64,000 nucleotides of DNA from Hymenobacter sp. BT559 (GCF_016427535.1 NZ_JAELXV010000009.1:39598-103597), one strand, 5' to 3'. Shown: positions 35,441 to 44,200, numbered from the stretch's first letter. Notes: a model not told the origin generated them from the sequence alone. Numbers and translations: made by a program.

Positions 35441-36114
35441 TGATTTACCCGTTCTAGATTATCATTGAGCTGGTACACCATCGGCACGCCGGTCACGATG
35501 TCGAGCTGGGTTATCTGCTCGTCGGTGAGCTTGTCGATGTATTGCACCAGGGCGCGCAGGCTGTTGCCATGGGCGCAGACGATGACCTTTTGCTGCTGGC
35601 GCAGGGCGGGCATCACCGTCTCGGTCCAGAAGGGCAGCACGCGGGCCAGGGTTTCGCTCAGGTTCTCGGTCAGGGGCAATTCGCGGTCGGTGAGGTGCTG
35701 GTAGCGCGGGTCGCGGCCGGGGTAGCGGGGGTCGGCGGGCGTGATGGCGGGCGGGTGGGCGTAGGGGTCGCGCCGCCACTTAAGCACCTGTTCGGCCCCA
35801 TACTGAGTTTCGGCCTCGGCCTTGTTCTGGCCTTGCAGCGCCCCGTAAAAACGCTCGTTGAGCCGCCAGGTTTTCTGCACTGGAATCCAAAGCAGGTCCA
35901 GCTCTTCCAGCACGATGTCCATCGTTTTGATGGTGCGCTTGAGCACGGAAGTGTAGCCCACGTCGAAGCGGAAGCCGTGCTGGCGCAGCAGCTGGCCGGC
36001 GCGGTGGGCTTCGGCCACGCCCTGCGGGGTGAGGTTCACATCGGTCCAACCGGTGAATACGTTGGCTAAATTAGCGGTGCTTTCGCCGTGGCGCAGCAAT
36101 ACGAGGTCGGGCAT
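35422..36114 (-). CDS. gpmA: 2,3-bisphosphoglycerate-dependent phosphoglycerate mutase
   Basis: 230 aa from ATG at 36112-36114. The histidine phosphatase motif LVLLRHGESTANLANVFTGW (phospho-acceptor His) and VIVCAHGNSLRALV (second catalytic His) are intact, as are the SVLKRTIKT and NERFYGALQG segments. It interconverts 3- and 2-phosphoglycerate, the step before enolase. Full length and apparently functional. Its presence beside eno in a fluoride cassette suggests it supports glycolysis when enolase is inhibited; that is inference. The CaCA exchanger gene lies 33 bases upstream on the same strand. Confidence 0.93.
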   Translation of the reverse strand: MPDLVLLRHGESTANLANVFTGWTDVNLTPQGVAEAHRAGQLLRQHGFRFDVGYTSVLKRTIKTMDIVLEELDLLWIPVQKTWRLNERFYGALQGQNKAEAETQYGAEQVLKWRRDPYAHPPAITPADPRYPGRDPRYQHLTDRELPLTENLSETLARVLPFWTETVMPALRQQQKVIVCAHGNSLRALVQYIDKLTDEQITQLDIVTGVPMVYQLNDNLERVNHYLLTE

Positions 36115-36147
36115 GGAGTAGGGCGGTGAGGAGGGCACTAGTATTCG

Positions 36148-37200
36148 TTAGGTACTGATAGCTAACAGTCCCAGCATACCTAGGGCATACAACCCGAGTA
36201 CTACCAGCGAGTCGAGGCCCATGCGGGCCACCTGCCGCTGCGGCCGGAAAACCAGCCCGTAAACGTACACGCAGGTGAGCAGCATGCCCAGGCCCGTGAG
36301 ATAGAGGTCGGCCTTGCCGGCGTGGGGCAGCGCGGCCTGGCCCGAGAGCGCGCTGGCCACCAGAAACAGCACCGGCAAAAAGGCATTGCCCCCAAAAATA
36401 TCGCTGATGGCCAGCTGGTATTCGCCCGCTTTCATGGACGCCAGGCCGGTCGAAACCTCGGGCAGCGAGGTGGCTGCCGCCAGCACCGTGGCCCCAAACA
36501 GCAGCCCGCTCAGGCCCCAATGCGTGGCCAGCGCGTCGCCGCTGCGCTCCAGCACCACGCCCGCCACCAGCGTCACGAGGGCCGCAGCCAGGAACACCAG
36601 CCTCGTGCGCCAGGTGCTAGCCGGGGGCGTTGGCTGGGCCGGAGCCGCTGGCTTGGGCGGCGGGCTGCCAGCCGGGGCCGCGTCGTGCGCCTGCCAGGGT
36701 AGCCCCTTTTGCGCTTTGCCAATCAGCCATAGGCCCACTACCCAGAGCCCCAAGATGAGCAGGCCCGCCGGGGTTATGCGGGCCACGATAAGGGCGGCTG
36801 GCAGCTGGCTGCCCACCAGCACGGCCGCCAGCACGGCCAGCACCAGTACGCCTTCCAGTACCAGCACCAGCGAAGCGGCCTGGTAGGTGAGGGCCGCTTT
36901 TTTGCCCAGGCCAAACACGTCGAGCACCACCAGCACTAGCGTCTGCATCGCAATGCCACCCAAGATGTTACCGATGGCTAATTCCAGGTGCTGGCTCAGG
37001 GCCGCGCTGACTGTGATGGCCAGCTCGGGCAAGTTGGTGACCACCGCCAGCAGCAGCAAGCCGCCCAGCGCCTGCCCTAGTCCGAAGCGCTTGGCCAGCA
37101 CCGAGGTAGCGTTGGCAAGGTAAACGCCGGCCACCCAGACGGCCGCCCCGGCCGCCGCGAAGGCAAGTAGCAAAAGGGGAATGGATAAGTGGGCGAACAT
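36148..37200 (-). CDS. CaCA-family calcium/cation exchanger (YrbG-like)
   Basis: 350 aa, ten or eleven membrane helices in two inverted halves. The alpha repeats are VVTNLPELAITVSAALSQHL and AAATSLPEVSTGLASMKAGE, with conserved acidic residues in each; GNILGGIAMQT and SDIFGGNAFLP follow them. A variable cytosolic loop (about residues 175-200) separates the halves. It should exchange Ca2+ or another cation for Na+ or H+. It is probably co-transcribed with gpmA and diverges from the LysR gene across 86 bases. Confidence 0.9.
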   Translation of the reverse strand: MFAHLSIPLLLLAFAAAGAAVWVAGVYLANATSVLAKRFGLGQALGGLLLLAVVTNLPELAITVSAALSQHLELAIGNILGGIAMQTLVLVVLDVFGLGKKAALTYQAASLVLVLEGVLVLAVLAAVLVGSQLPAALIVARITPAGLLILGLWVVGLWLIGKAQKGLPWQAHDAAPAGSPPPKPAAPAQPTPPASTWRTRLVFLAAALVTLVAGVVLERSGDALATHWGLSGLLFGATVLAAATSLPEVSTGLASMKAGEYQLAISDIFGGNAFLPVLFLVASALSGQAALPHAGKADLYLTGLGMLLTCVYVYGLVFRPQRQVARMGLDSLVVLGLYALGMLGLLAIST

Positions 37201-37286
37201 GCAGCAGCGAATGAAGTGGAAGGCCCATACGGGCCGGCCGGCCTTTTCGCCGCAAAGTCCGCGCTACAGCCCCGACCTTCGCGCCC

Positions 37287-38201
37287 ATGTCCGATTTTCG
37301 CCTTCGCGTATTTGCCGCCGTGGCGCGGCACCTGAGCTTCACCAAGGCCGGGCAGGAGCTGTTCGTGAGCCAGCCGGCCGTCACCAAGCACATCCGCGAG
37401 CTGGAGGCCCAGTACGGCCAGCGCCTGCTGGAGCGCAGCGGCAGCAAGGTGCTGCTCACCGAAGCCGGCCGCCTGCTGCTGCTGCACGCCGAAGCCGTGG
37501 CCGCCTCGGCCCAGCAGCTCGACGAGCAGTTGCTCGGCCTGCGCGACCCCGACGAGGCCGCCGGCCGCCTGCGCCTGGGGGCCAGCACCACCCTGGCCCA
37601 GTACGTGCTGCCGGCCTGGCTACCCGCTTTCCAGGCGCGCTACCCGCGGGTGCAGCTGAGCTTGCTCAACGTCAACTCCGAGCGCATCGCCGAGGCCCTG
37701 CTGCGCGGCGAGCTGGATTTGGGCTTCGTGGAAGGCCGCACCAAAAACCGCGACCTGCACTACGAGTTGCTGCTGCCCGACGAGCTGGTGGCCGTGCGCC
37801 AGCCTACGCCCGCCGGCTCGCCCCCTAGGCCCCTGCCGCTGGCTGAAGTACTGGCCAGCCCCCTGGTGCTGCGCGAGCGCGGCTCGGGCACGCTCGATGT
37901 GCTGGAAACGGCCCTGCGCGAGCGTAAAATCAAGCTCGGCGAGCTGAAAACCGCGATTTACCTGGACAGCACCGAGGCCATCAAGACCTACCTGGAGGCC
38001 GCGCCGGGAGCCGTGGGCTTCGTGTCGCGGCAGGCGCTGCGGCGCGAGCTGGCGGCGGGCCTGCTCGAAGAAATACCTGTGCAAGGCTTCACGCTGCCCC
38101 GGCAGTTCGAGGCGGTGTGGGTGCAGGGCCAGCCCCTGACGCGCACCGCCCAGCGCTTCTGGAGCTTTGCCCAGCAGCAGGCGGGCAGCAAAGCAAGGTA
38201 G
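37287..38201 (+). CDS. LysR-family regulator (YeiE-like)
   Basis: 304 aa. The N-terminal HTH contains FAAVARHLSFTKAGQELFVS and QPAVTKHIRELEAQYG. The effector domain from residue 93 (GRLRLGASTTLAQYVLPAWL) resembles the CysB/YeiE branch that senses sulfur oxyanions. A yeiH homologue lies 1.4 kb downstream, the same pairing as yeiE-yeiH in enterobacteria, so sulfite- or sulfate-linked control is plausible. A palindrome with LysR-type spacing follows its stop. Confidence 0.88.
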   Translation: MSDFRLRVFAAVARHLSFTKAGQELFVSQPAVTKHIRELEAQYGQRLLERSGSKVLLTEAGRLLLLHAEAVAASAQQLDEQLLGLRDPDEAAGRLRLGASTTLAQYVLPAWLPAFQARYPRVQLSLLNVNSERIAEALLRGELDLGFVEGRTKNRDLHYELLLPDELVAVRQPTPAGSPPRPLPLAEVLASPLVLRERGSGTLDVLETALRERKIKLGELKTAIYLDSTEAIKTYLEAAPGAVGFVSRQALRRELAAGLLEEIPVQGFTLPRQFEAVWVQGQPLTRTAQRFWSFAQQQAGSKAR

Positions 38202-38206
38202 CGAGT

Positions 38207-38240
38207 TTGGTTATTAGCAATAACTATTTGCTATAACCAA
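38207..38240 (+). promoter_or_regulatory. LysR-type palindromic operator
   Basis: TTGGTTATTAGCAA and TTTGCTATAACCAA face each other across a short AT-rich centre; the outer 8 bases (TTGGTTAT/ATAACCAA) are perfectly complementary. A related half-site, GGTTATTGC, occurs in front of yeiH. It may control the gene at 38353. Confidence 0.5.
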
Positions 38241-38352
38241 AATTCAATGAGGGCCGCTACTTTTGCCGTATCACTTGCCAGCGGCAGTGGCTTTTGCTGC
38301 TAGCCGCCGCCAGTTTGCTGTACATTAGTTCTTCACTTTTTCCCTTTTTGCC

Positions 38353-38727
38353 ATGAGCCAGCCCGCCGATTCCCCCGATTCGCAGCCCACTCCCGCCGAG
38401 CAGCCAGCCGATGCGGCCCACGCCGGTACGCCGCACTACGGCACCTTTGGCGACCCGGCCAACGTGCCTGCTACCCCGGAGCACCACCCCAACCGCCAGT
38501 ACGTGGGCGGCTATATGGACCCCGAAGGCACCCACGGCGGCTGCGAGACCGGCCCCTACGAGCCCAGCCAGCAGCGCGGCCACGTGGAGCAAAACCAGGA
38601 CACCGCCGCCATTGAGGCCGCCCAGGGCAAAGACGAGGACGTGGAGCGCGCTGCTTACGCGGCCGACGACCCGCGCTACGCTGGGGGCGACGTGTACGAC
38701 TTGAAAAACGAGCAAACCAGTCTCTAG
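38353..38727 (+). CDS. Hydrophilic 124-aa protein of unknown function
   Basis: The product is acidic, rich in Pro, Ala, Glu and His, and has no hydrophobic core (PEHHPNRQYVGGYMDPEGTH, then CETGPYEPSQQRG), so it is probably intrinsically disordered. Family not recognised. A palindromic operator lies about 110 bases upstream and a strong terminator 33 bases downstream, so it is a monocistronic and possibly LysR-regulated unit. Confidence 0.65.
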   Translation: MSQPADSPDSQPTPAEQPADAAHAGTPHYGTFGDPANVPATPEHHPNRQYVGGYMDPEGTHGGCETGPYEPSQQRGHVEQNQDTAAIEAAQGKDEDVERAAYAADDPRYAGGDVYDLKNEQTSL

Positions 38728-38759
38728 CCGGCCGGCCAACCGGCCGGGCTAGCGCCAGC

Positions 38760-38787
38760 AGTAAAGGCACCCTCCGGTGCCTTTACT
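38760..38787 (+). terminator. Strong stem-loop terminator
   Basis: A perfect 12-bp stem AGTAAAGGCACC/GGTGCCTTTACT with the loop CTCC, followed by AGTTTTAAG. The trailing T stretch is short. Confidence 0.75.
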
Positions 38788-38844
38788 AGTTTTAAGCAGC
38801 CGGCAACTAGTTGGCAAAAAGCTAGTTATTCTTTCTTCTCTACT

Positions 38845-39483
38845 ATGCCTACCCTACACATCGGGGCCAGCGCCACCCTGGCCCGCTACGTGCTGCCCCG
38901 GCTGCTGGCCGATTTTCGGGCCCGGCACCCGGCGGTAGCCGTGGCGCTGCACCCCGCCAACTCGGCGCAGGTAGCCCAGGCGCTGCTGCGCGGCGAGCTG
39001 GCGCTGGGCTTTGTGGAAGGCCCCGAGCGGTTGCCCGGCCTGCGCTACGAGCGGCTGCTCTTCGACGAGCTGGTGGCCGTGCGCGGGGCCACGCCGGCCG
39101 GGCCGCCCGCCGCCCCGCTGGCATTGCCCGAGGCCCTGGGCCACCCCTGGGCGTTGCGCGAGCCCGGCTCGGGCACGCTGGCCGTGGTCGAAGCCGCGCT
39201 GCTCACCCACGGCGTGCGCTTGGCCGACCTGCCCGCCCCGCGCTACTTCACCGGCAACGAGGCCCTCAAAGCCCACCTGCTGGCCATGCCCGGCGCGCTG
39301 GGCTTTCTGTCGCGCCGCGCCCTGATGGCCGAGCTGGTGAGCGGGCAGCTGGAAGAAATACCCATCCGGGGCCTGTACCTGGCGCGGACGCTCGCCGCTG
39401 CGTGGCGCACGGGCGAGGTGCTCCTGCTTGCTGCCCAACAGTTTATCCGGCTGTGCGACCTGTCTTGCGACTGCCTTTCATAA
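38845..39483 (+). CDS. LysR effector domain without HTH
   Basis: 212 aa beginning directly at the effector domain: LHIGASATLARYVLPRLLAD aligns with residues 95 onward of the full LysR at 37287 (LRLGASTTLAQYVLPAWLPA), and ALLRGELALGFVEGPE and EPGSGTLAVVEAALL follow in the same order. No DNA-binding helix precedes it; a terminator and a clean ATG do. It is either the remnant of a duplicated LysR gene or a ligand-binding modulator that forms heterodimers. Its stop lies within the palindrome in front of yeiH. Confidence 0.75.
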   Translation: MPTLHIGASATLARYVLPRLLADFRARHPAVAVALHPANSAQVAQALLRGELALGFVEGPERLPGLRYERLLFDELVAVRGATPAGPPAAPLALPEALGHPWALREPGSGTLAVVEAALLTHGVRLADLPAPRYFTGNEALKAHLLAMPGALGFLSRRALMAELVSGQLEEIPIRGLYLARTLAAAWRTGEVLLLAAQQFIRLCDLSCDCLS

Positions 39484-39504
39484 CCAATGGTTATTGCTCA
39501 TAAC
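39480..39504 (+). promoter_or_regulatory. Palindromic operator upstream of yeiH
   Basis: ATAACCAATGGTTAT (39480-39494) is a perfect inverted repeat around AAT, followed by TGCTCATAAC. The half-site GGTTATTGC resembles GGTTATTAGC in the site at 38207, suggesting the same LysR protein binds both. It lies 65-89 bases before the yeiH start. Confidence 0.55.
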
Positions 39505-39568
39505 ATTATGGGATAATCTAAACAGGGAGCTTTGCCGTAAATTTACAGCAGTTAACCAGCTCTCCCCC

Positions 39569-40681
39569 ATGACCCAGCACCCTAATACTACTCCCCCCGC
39601 CGCGCCGGCCACCGAGCACAGCGCCGAGCCGCTGCTCTTCGCCTCTTCGGCCGAGATGGAGCACGCCGAAACCACCCTCGACGAGCCCGAAACCACCACT
39701 GGCATCTTCCGCTCGCTGCACACGCCGCACGAGCTGTTTGGGCGCACGTTTACGCTGCGGCAGGTGGTGTTTGCCCTGTTTCTCATTTTCTGCCTCACGC
39801 CCTGGGCCTCGCCGCCCATCGCGCTGGCCCTGGGGCTGGTGCTGGCCCAAACGGTAGGTAACCCCTTCACCAGCCACACCAAAGCCTTCACCCACAAGCT
39901 GCTGCAATTCTCGGTTATCGGCCTGGGCTTCGGCATGAACGCCCACGCGGCGGTGCAGGCGGGCAAAGAAGGGATTCTGTTCACGGTCGTGTCCATCTTC
40001 GGTACGTTGTTTCTGGGCTACTTCGTAGGTAAGTGGCTGGGGCTGAGCAAACACGTAGTGCACCTCATTTCGTGCGGCACCGCCATTTGCGGCGGTTCAG
40101 CCATCGCGGCCATCGGGCCGGTGCTGCGGGCCAAAGACGAGGAGATGTCGGTGGGCCTGGGCACGGTGTTCGTGCTGAACGCCATTGCGCTGTTCGCCTT
40201 CCCGCCCATTGGCCACGCCCTGCACATGAGCCAGAACCAGTTTGGCCTCTGGTGCGCCATCGCCATCCACGACACGAGTTCGGTAGTGGGCGCGGCGGCG
40301 GCCTACGGCAACCAGGCCCTGGAAGTAGCTACGACGGTGAAGCTGGCGCGGGCGCTCTGGATTATTCCGGTGGCCATCGGCACGGCCATGATTTTCAAGC
40401 AGAAAGGAGTTAAAATCTCGATTCCCTACTTCATCTTCGGCTTCATCCTGGCGATGCTCTTCAACACCTTCGCCCCAGCCTACATCCCCGCCGCCAAGGC
40501 GCTGGGCCCGGTGATGGTGAACCTGGCCAAAATCGGCCTCACGGTGACGCTCTTCTTTATCGGCGCGGGTCTTTCGGCCAAGGTGGTGAGCTCGGTGGGT
40601 ATCCGGCCCTACGTGCTGGGCGTGCTGCTGTGGGTCGTGATTTCGACCACCTCGCTCTACGTCATTTTGCACGCCGTTTAG
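39569..40681 (+). CDS. yeiH: YeiH-family putative sulfate/sulfite exporter
   Basis: 370 aa from ATG 39569. A hydrophilic N-terminal extension of about 55 residues precedes ten membrane helices. Family marks are FSVIGLGFGMNAHAAVQAGK, HLISCGTAICGGSAIAAIGP and AIHDTSSVVGAAAAYG. YeiH (UPF0324) proteins are thought to export sulfate or sulfite. The gene stands between a LysR effector-domain gene and a sulfur-type cytochrome, which fits disposal of sulfur oxyanions. Substrate assignment is family-based. Confidence 0.88.
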   Translation: MTQHPNTTPPAAPATEHSAEPLLFASSAEMEHAETTLDEPETTTGIFRSLHTPHELFGRTFTLRQVVFALFLIFCLTPWASPPIALALGLVLAQTVGNPFTSHTKAFTHKLLQFSVIGLGFGMNAHAAVQAGKEGILFTVVSIFGTLFLGYFVGKWLGLSKHVVHLISCGTAICGGSAIAAIGPVLRAKDEEMSVGLGTVFVLNAIALFAFPPIGHALHMSQNQFGLWCAIAIHDTSSVVGAAAAYGNQALEVATTVKLARALWIIPVAIGTAMIFKQKGVKISIPYFIFGFILAMLFNTFAPAYIPAAKALGPVMVNLAKIGLTVTLFFIGAGLSAKVVSSVGIRPYVLGVLLWVVISTTSLYVILHAV

Positions 40682-40785
40682 GCGGCCCGGCCCGCGGGGC
40701 GAAGGCGACCAATCTGGGCTGAATCACTTAGTAATCATGGATTTGCCTGCTGATAATTTTCCTTCCCATTCCCACCCTTTTCGTC

Positions 40786-41877
40786 ATGGAAACTCCCGCC
40801 GAGCCCTCGCCCCGCCTGCAACCCGAAGACAAGCAGGTGTTCATCAAGGTCGCCGGGCTGCTCACCTGGGTTATTGGGCTGATGGTGCTGGTGGTGGCCG
40901 TGACGGCCTACGTGCTGGTGTTTCCGCCCAAGCCCGGGGCCCCGGTAGCCGCCGCGGCCCCGCCGGCCGGTGCGGCGGCGCAGCCGGCTAGGGCGCAGCT
41001 GGTTAACTTTTTCACGCCCGCGCGCTTCCTGCTCGACAGCGTGCAAAACAACCCCGAGGGCGAGCTGATTCGCTACGGCCACGAGCTGATTGCCCATACC
41101 CCGCAGTACCTGGGGCCCCAGGCCAAGGACCCGCTGCTGCGCCTGGCCGGCAGCAACCTGGCCTGCCAGAACTGCCATTTGCAAGCCGGCCAGAAGGCGT
41201 TTTCGGCTCCCTACGTGGGCATCTGGGGCATTTACCCCACCTACAAGGGCCGCGAAAACGCCATCAGCACCCTCGAAGACCGCATCAACGGCTGCATGAC
41301 GCGCAGCCTCAACGGCCAGCCGCTGACTCTTGACGGCAAGGAGATGAAGGCCATGGTGACGTACATGAAATGGCTGGGCCGCCAGGTACCGGTGGGCGAG
41401 AAAGTGAAGGGCCAGGGGTTTGTCAAGTTCACGATGCCCAACCGGGCCGCCGACCTGGGCCAGGGCAAGCTCATTTTTGCCCAGCAGTGCGCCAGCTGTC
41501 ACGGCGCGGGCGGCCAGGGCCAGCGCGCCGGCAGCAGCGGGCAGTACCAGTACCCGCCGCTGTGGGGCCCCGACAGCTACAACGACGGGGCCGGCATGCA
41601 CCGCCTGCAAACGGCCGCCCGCTTCGTGAAGGCTAACATGCCCTTCGGGGCTACCGCCGAGCACACCGTCCTCAGCGACGAGGCGGCCTACGACGTGGCC
41701 GCTTATTTCAACTCGATGCCCCGGCCCCAAATGGCCCACCTCGCCAAAGACTACCCCAACCTAAGCAAGAAGCCGGTCGATTGCCCCTACCCCCCTTACG
41801 CCGACCAGTTTACGCAGCACCAGCACCAGTTTGGCCCCTACGCCGCCATGAGCCAGGGCAAAAAAGGCGCGGAATAA
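40786..41877 (+). CDS. Di-haem cytochrome c, TsdA-like (thiosulfate dehydrogenase type)
   Basis: 363 aa. One membrane anchor (LLTWVIGLMVLVVAVTAYVL) is followed by two c-type haem sites: CQNCH (about residue 128) and CASCH (about 237). RINGCMTRSLNGQPL between them and PPLWGPDSYNDGAGMHRL after the second resemble thiosulfate dehydrogenase TsdA and SoxA-related cytochromes. It probably oxidises thiosulfate or another reduced sulfur compound on the periplasmic face. The next gene, a DsrE protein, starts 39 bases after it. Confidence 0.85.
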   Translation: METPAEPSPRLQPEDKQVFIKVAGLLTWVIGLMVLVVAVTAYVLVFPPKPGAPVAAAAPPAGAAAQPARAQLVNFFTPARFLLDSVQNNPEGELIRYGHELIAHTPQYLGPQAKDPLLRLAGSNLACQNCHLQAGQKAFSAPYVGIWGIYPTYKGRENAISTLEDRINGCMTRSLNGQPLTLDGKEMKAMVTYMKWLGRQVPVGEKVKGQGFVKFTMPNRAADLGQGKLIFAQQCASCHGAGGQGQRAGSSGQYQYPPLWGPDSYNDGAGMHRLQTAARFVKANMPFGATAEHTVLSDEAAYDVAAYFNSMPRPQMAHLAKDYPNLSKKPVDCPYPPYADQFTQHQHQFGPYAAMSQGKKGAE

Positions 41878-41915
41878 GTGCGGCAAAACCCCTCTTTTCT
41901 TTCCAGTTTTCTCCC

Positions 41916-42395
41916 ATGAAAAGCTTCTTTCTGACCGCCGCGCTCATCGCGGGTCTTTCCTTCACGGGCCGCGCCCAAACCCCCGCCGCTATGCACGATG
42001 CCGAGGCATTCCAGAAAGGCACCTTCGCCGGCGCGACCGCCGACCAGGCCCACTACAACGCCGTGTACCAGCTCGATAGCGACGACCCCAAGCTCATTCA
42101 GCAAACGCTGCGCAACATCAACAACGCGCTGGAAGACGCGCGGCTGAAGGGGAAGATTACTATTGAACTGGTGGCCTTCGGCAACGGCACCGCCCTCTTC
42201 CGCAAGGACCAGCCCTACGAGGCGCCGCTAACCGCCCTCAAGGCGAAGGGCGTCATCCTGTCGCAGTGCCTGAACACACTCAAGGAGAAGAAGATAAGCA
42301 AGGACGAGCTGCTGCCGCTCATCGCCTACGTGCCCAGCGGCAACGGGGAGCTGATTATCCGGCAGGCCCAGGGCTGGTCGCTGGTGCACCCCTAA
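41916..42395 (+). CDS. Secreted DsrE-family protein
   Basis: 159 aa. A signal peptide (LTAALIAGLSFTGRAQ) is followed by a DsrE/DsrF-like domain: YNAVYQLDSDDPKLIQQTLR, KITIELVAFGNGTALFRK and KGVILSQCLNTLKEKKI, whose Cys is where DsrE proteins carry the sulfur-relay cysteine. Periplasmic DsrE proteins often accompany sulfur-oxidation genes. Probable operon with the upstream cytochrome (39-base gap) and downstream binding proteins (56-base gap). Confidence 0.85.
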   Translation: MKSFFLTAALIAGLSFTGRAQTPAAMHDAEAFQKGTFAGATADQAHYNAVYQLDSDDPKLIQQTLRNINNALEDARLKGKITIELVAFGNGTALFRKDQPYEAPLTALKAKGVILSQCLNTLKEKKISKDELLPLIAYVPSGNGELIIRQAQGWSLVHP

Positions 42396-42450
42396 GGGGG
42401 AGGGCCTGGCTCCGCCTGCACAATACGCTTACTTCCCAACCACCCCGCCC

Positions 42451-43413
42451 ATGAAACGCCTTCCTCACCTGCTTGCCCTGGCTGCGCTCGCGCTGGCCCC
42501 GGCTGCCCTTTCGGCCCAGACCATGCCCGTGCAGAAACCCACGCCGCCCGACGCGGCCCACCGCTTCGACCCGCCCTGGAATGCCCCGTTTCAAACCGGC
42601 GAGGCCTTTACGGTGCCCGGGATTGACAACGTGCCCGACCTCTACGGCGACGTGGTGGACCCGCAGCTGGTGGTGTTTTTTGGGGGCAACCAGTTCATGG
42701 TGCTCGACGATTTGCTGCGCGAGTTTCGCAAGGCCTACCCGCAGTACCAGCGCATTTTCGTGGAAACGCTGCCGCCCGGCATCCTGGCCAAGCAGATTGA
42801 GCAGGGCGGGGCGCTGGTGGTGGGCAACCTGCGCATCGCCCTCAAGCCCGACGTGTACGCGGCCGGCAAAAACCGCATGGATATGACCCCCGAGTGGTTT
42901 GGACGCACCAGCAGCTACGCCCAGAACCGGCTGGCTATTATGGTCCGCAAGGGCAACCCCAAGAAGGTGGCCAGCCTGCGCGACCTGGGCCGGCCCGAGG
43001 TGCGGGTGAGCATGCCCAACCCCGCCTGGGAGGGCATCGGCAAGCGCATCGAAGAGTCGTATGAAAAGGCTGGGGGCGTGGCACTCAAAACGGCCGTGAT
43101 GACGACCAAGGTGAAAGCTGGCAGCACGTTTCTGACCCAGATTCACCACCGGCAATCGCCCCTGCGGGTGCTCTACGACCAGTCGGATGCCGCCCCGGTA
43201 TGGTACACGGAGGCTTTTTACCAGAAAATGCTGGGCCACCCGGTAGAGAGCGTCGAGATTCCGGCCAAGGAAAACATACTGGCCAACTACGTGGCCGGCA
43301 CGATGAAAGCCGCCCCCCACGCCCAGGCCGCCGAGGACTTCGTGGCCTTCCTCACCAGCCCCGCCGGGCAGGCCGTGTACCAGAAGTACGGCTTCCTGCC
43401 CCCGGTAAAATAA
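42451..43413 (+). CDS. Periplasmic substrate-binding protein, oxyanion type
   Basis: 320 aa. Signal peptide LLALAALALAPAALSAQ. The two-lobed type 2 periplasmic binding fold is shown by VVFFGGNQFMVLDDLLREF, NRLAIMVRKGNPKKVASLRD, VRVSMPNPAWEGIGKRIEES and the C-terminal FVAFLTSPAGQAVYQKYGF. The pattern resembles ModA/sulfate-binding proteins. No ABC permease or ATPase lies nearby, so it may act as a scavenger or sensor. Molybdate, sulfate or thiosulfate are candidate ligands; none can be chosen from sequence. The second binding protein starts 14 bases later. Confidence 0.82.
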   Translation: MKRLPHLLALAALALAPAALSAQTMPVQKPTPPDAAHRFDPPWNAPFQTGEAFTVPGIDNVPDLYGDVVDPQLVVFFGGNQFMVLDDLLREFRKAYPQYQRIFVETLPPGILAKQIEQGGALVVGNLRIALKPDVYAAGKNRMDMTPEWFGRTSSYAQNRLAIMVRKGNPKKVASLRDLGRPEVRVSMPNPAWEGIGKRIEESYEKAGGVALKTAVMTTKVKAGSTFLTQIHHRQSPLRVLYDQSDAAPVWYTEAFYQKMLGHPVESVEIPAKENILANYVAGTMKAAPHAQAAEDFVAFLTSPAGQAVYQKYGFLPPVK

Positions 43414-43426
43414 CCTCCTTTCCGCC

Positions 43427-44200
43427 ATGCAAACCCCTTTTCGCACCCGGCTCGGCCGGGTTGCCCGCTGCCTTATGCTCAGCACCTTAGCCGCCAGCCC
43501 GGCCCTGGCCCAGACGCCGCCCCAAACCCTGCACGTGTACGGCCCCGGCGGCCCGGCCACGGCTATGAAGGAGTGCGCTGCCGCCTTTACCAAACAAACG
43601 GGCACCCCCGTGGACGTCACGGCCGGCCCCGAGCCGCAGTGGCTACCCCAGGCCCAGCAGGATGCCGACCTGGTGTACGGCGGGGCCGAGTACATGCTCA
43701 CCCAAACCGCGCTGGCCCACCCCGGCCTGGTGGACGAGGCCAGCCGCACCAGCCTCTACGCCCGCGAGTCGGCGGTGCTGGTGCGGCCGGGCAACCCGCT
43801 GCACATCAAGCGCCTCGAAGACCTGACCCGGCCCGGCGTGCGCCTGCTCGACGTGAACGGGGCCGGCCAGATGGGCATGACCGAGGACATGGCTCGCACC
43901 CCGGCCCTCATCGCCAACCTCCAGCACAATACCCGCACCTCGGTGAAGACCAGCGCCGAGGCCGTGGCGCTCTGGCAGCAGCAGCCCCAGGGCTACGACG
44001 CCTGGATAACCTATGCCTCGTGGCAGCCGCGCCTGCCCGGCTCGGCGCTGGTGCGCCTGCCCCGCGCCCAGCGCGTGCACCGGGGCACGCCCATCGCCCT
44101 CACCCAGCGCACCACCCAGGCGGCCACCGCCCGGCAGTTCGTGGCCTTTTTAAAGTCAGCCGAGGGCCACGCCATTTTCCGCCGCAATGGGTGGGAGTAG
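43427..44200 (+). CDS. AcfC-like periplasmic binding protein
   Basis: 257 aa. A signal peptide ends at SPALAQ. LHVYGPGGPATAMKECAAAF and TPVDVTAGPEPQWLPQAQQD are typical of the accessory colonisation factor AcfC branch of periplasmic binding proteins; YARESAVLVRPGNPLHIKRL and FVAFLKSAEGHAIFRRNGW complete the fold. It lies in tandem with the preceding binding protein and likewise lacks a transporter partner. The ligand is probably an oxyanion, inferred from the sulfur neighbours. Confidence 0.82.
   Translation: MQTPFRTRLGRVARCLMLSTLAASPALAQTPPQTLHVYGPGGPATAMKECAAAFTKQTGTPVDVTAGPEPQWLPQAQQDADLVYGGAEYMLTQTALAHPGLVDEASRTSLYARESAVLVRPGNPLHIKRLEDLTRPGVRLLDVNGAGQMGMTEDMARTPALIANLQHNTRTSVKTSAEAVALWQQQPQGYDAWITYASWQPRLPGSALVRLPRAQRVHRGTPIALTQRTTQAATARQFVAFLKSAEGHAIFRRNGWE

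Noticed and set aside
42355..43749. 464-codon minus-strand open frame opposite the binding proteins
   Set aside because: Antisense shadow of two genes with clear signal peptides and binding-protein folds; no homology pattern of its own.
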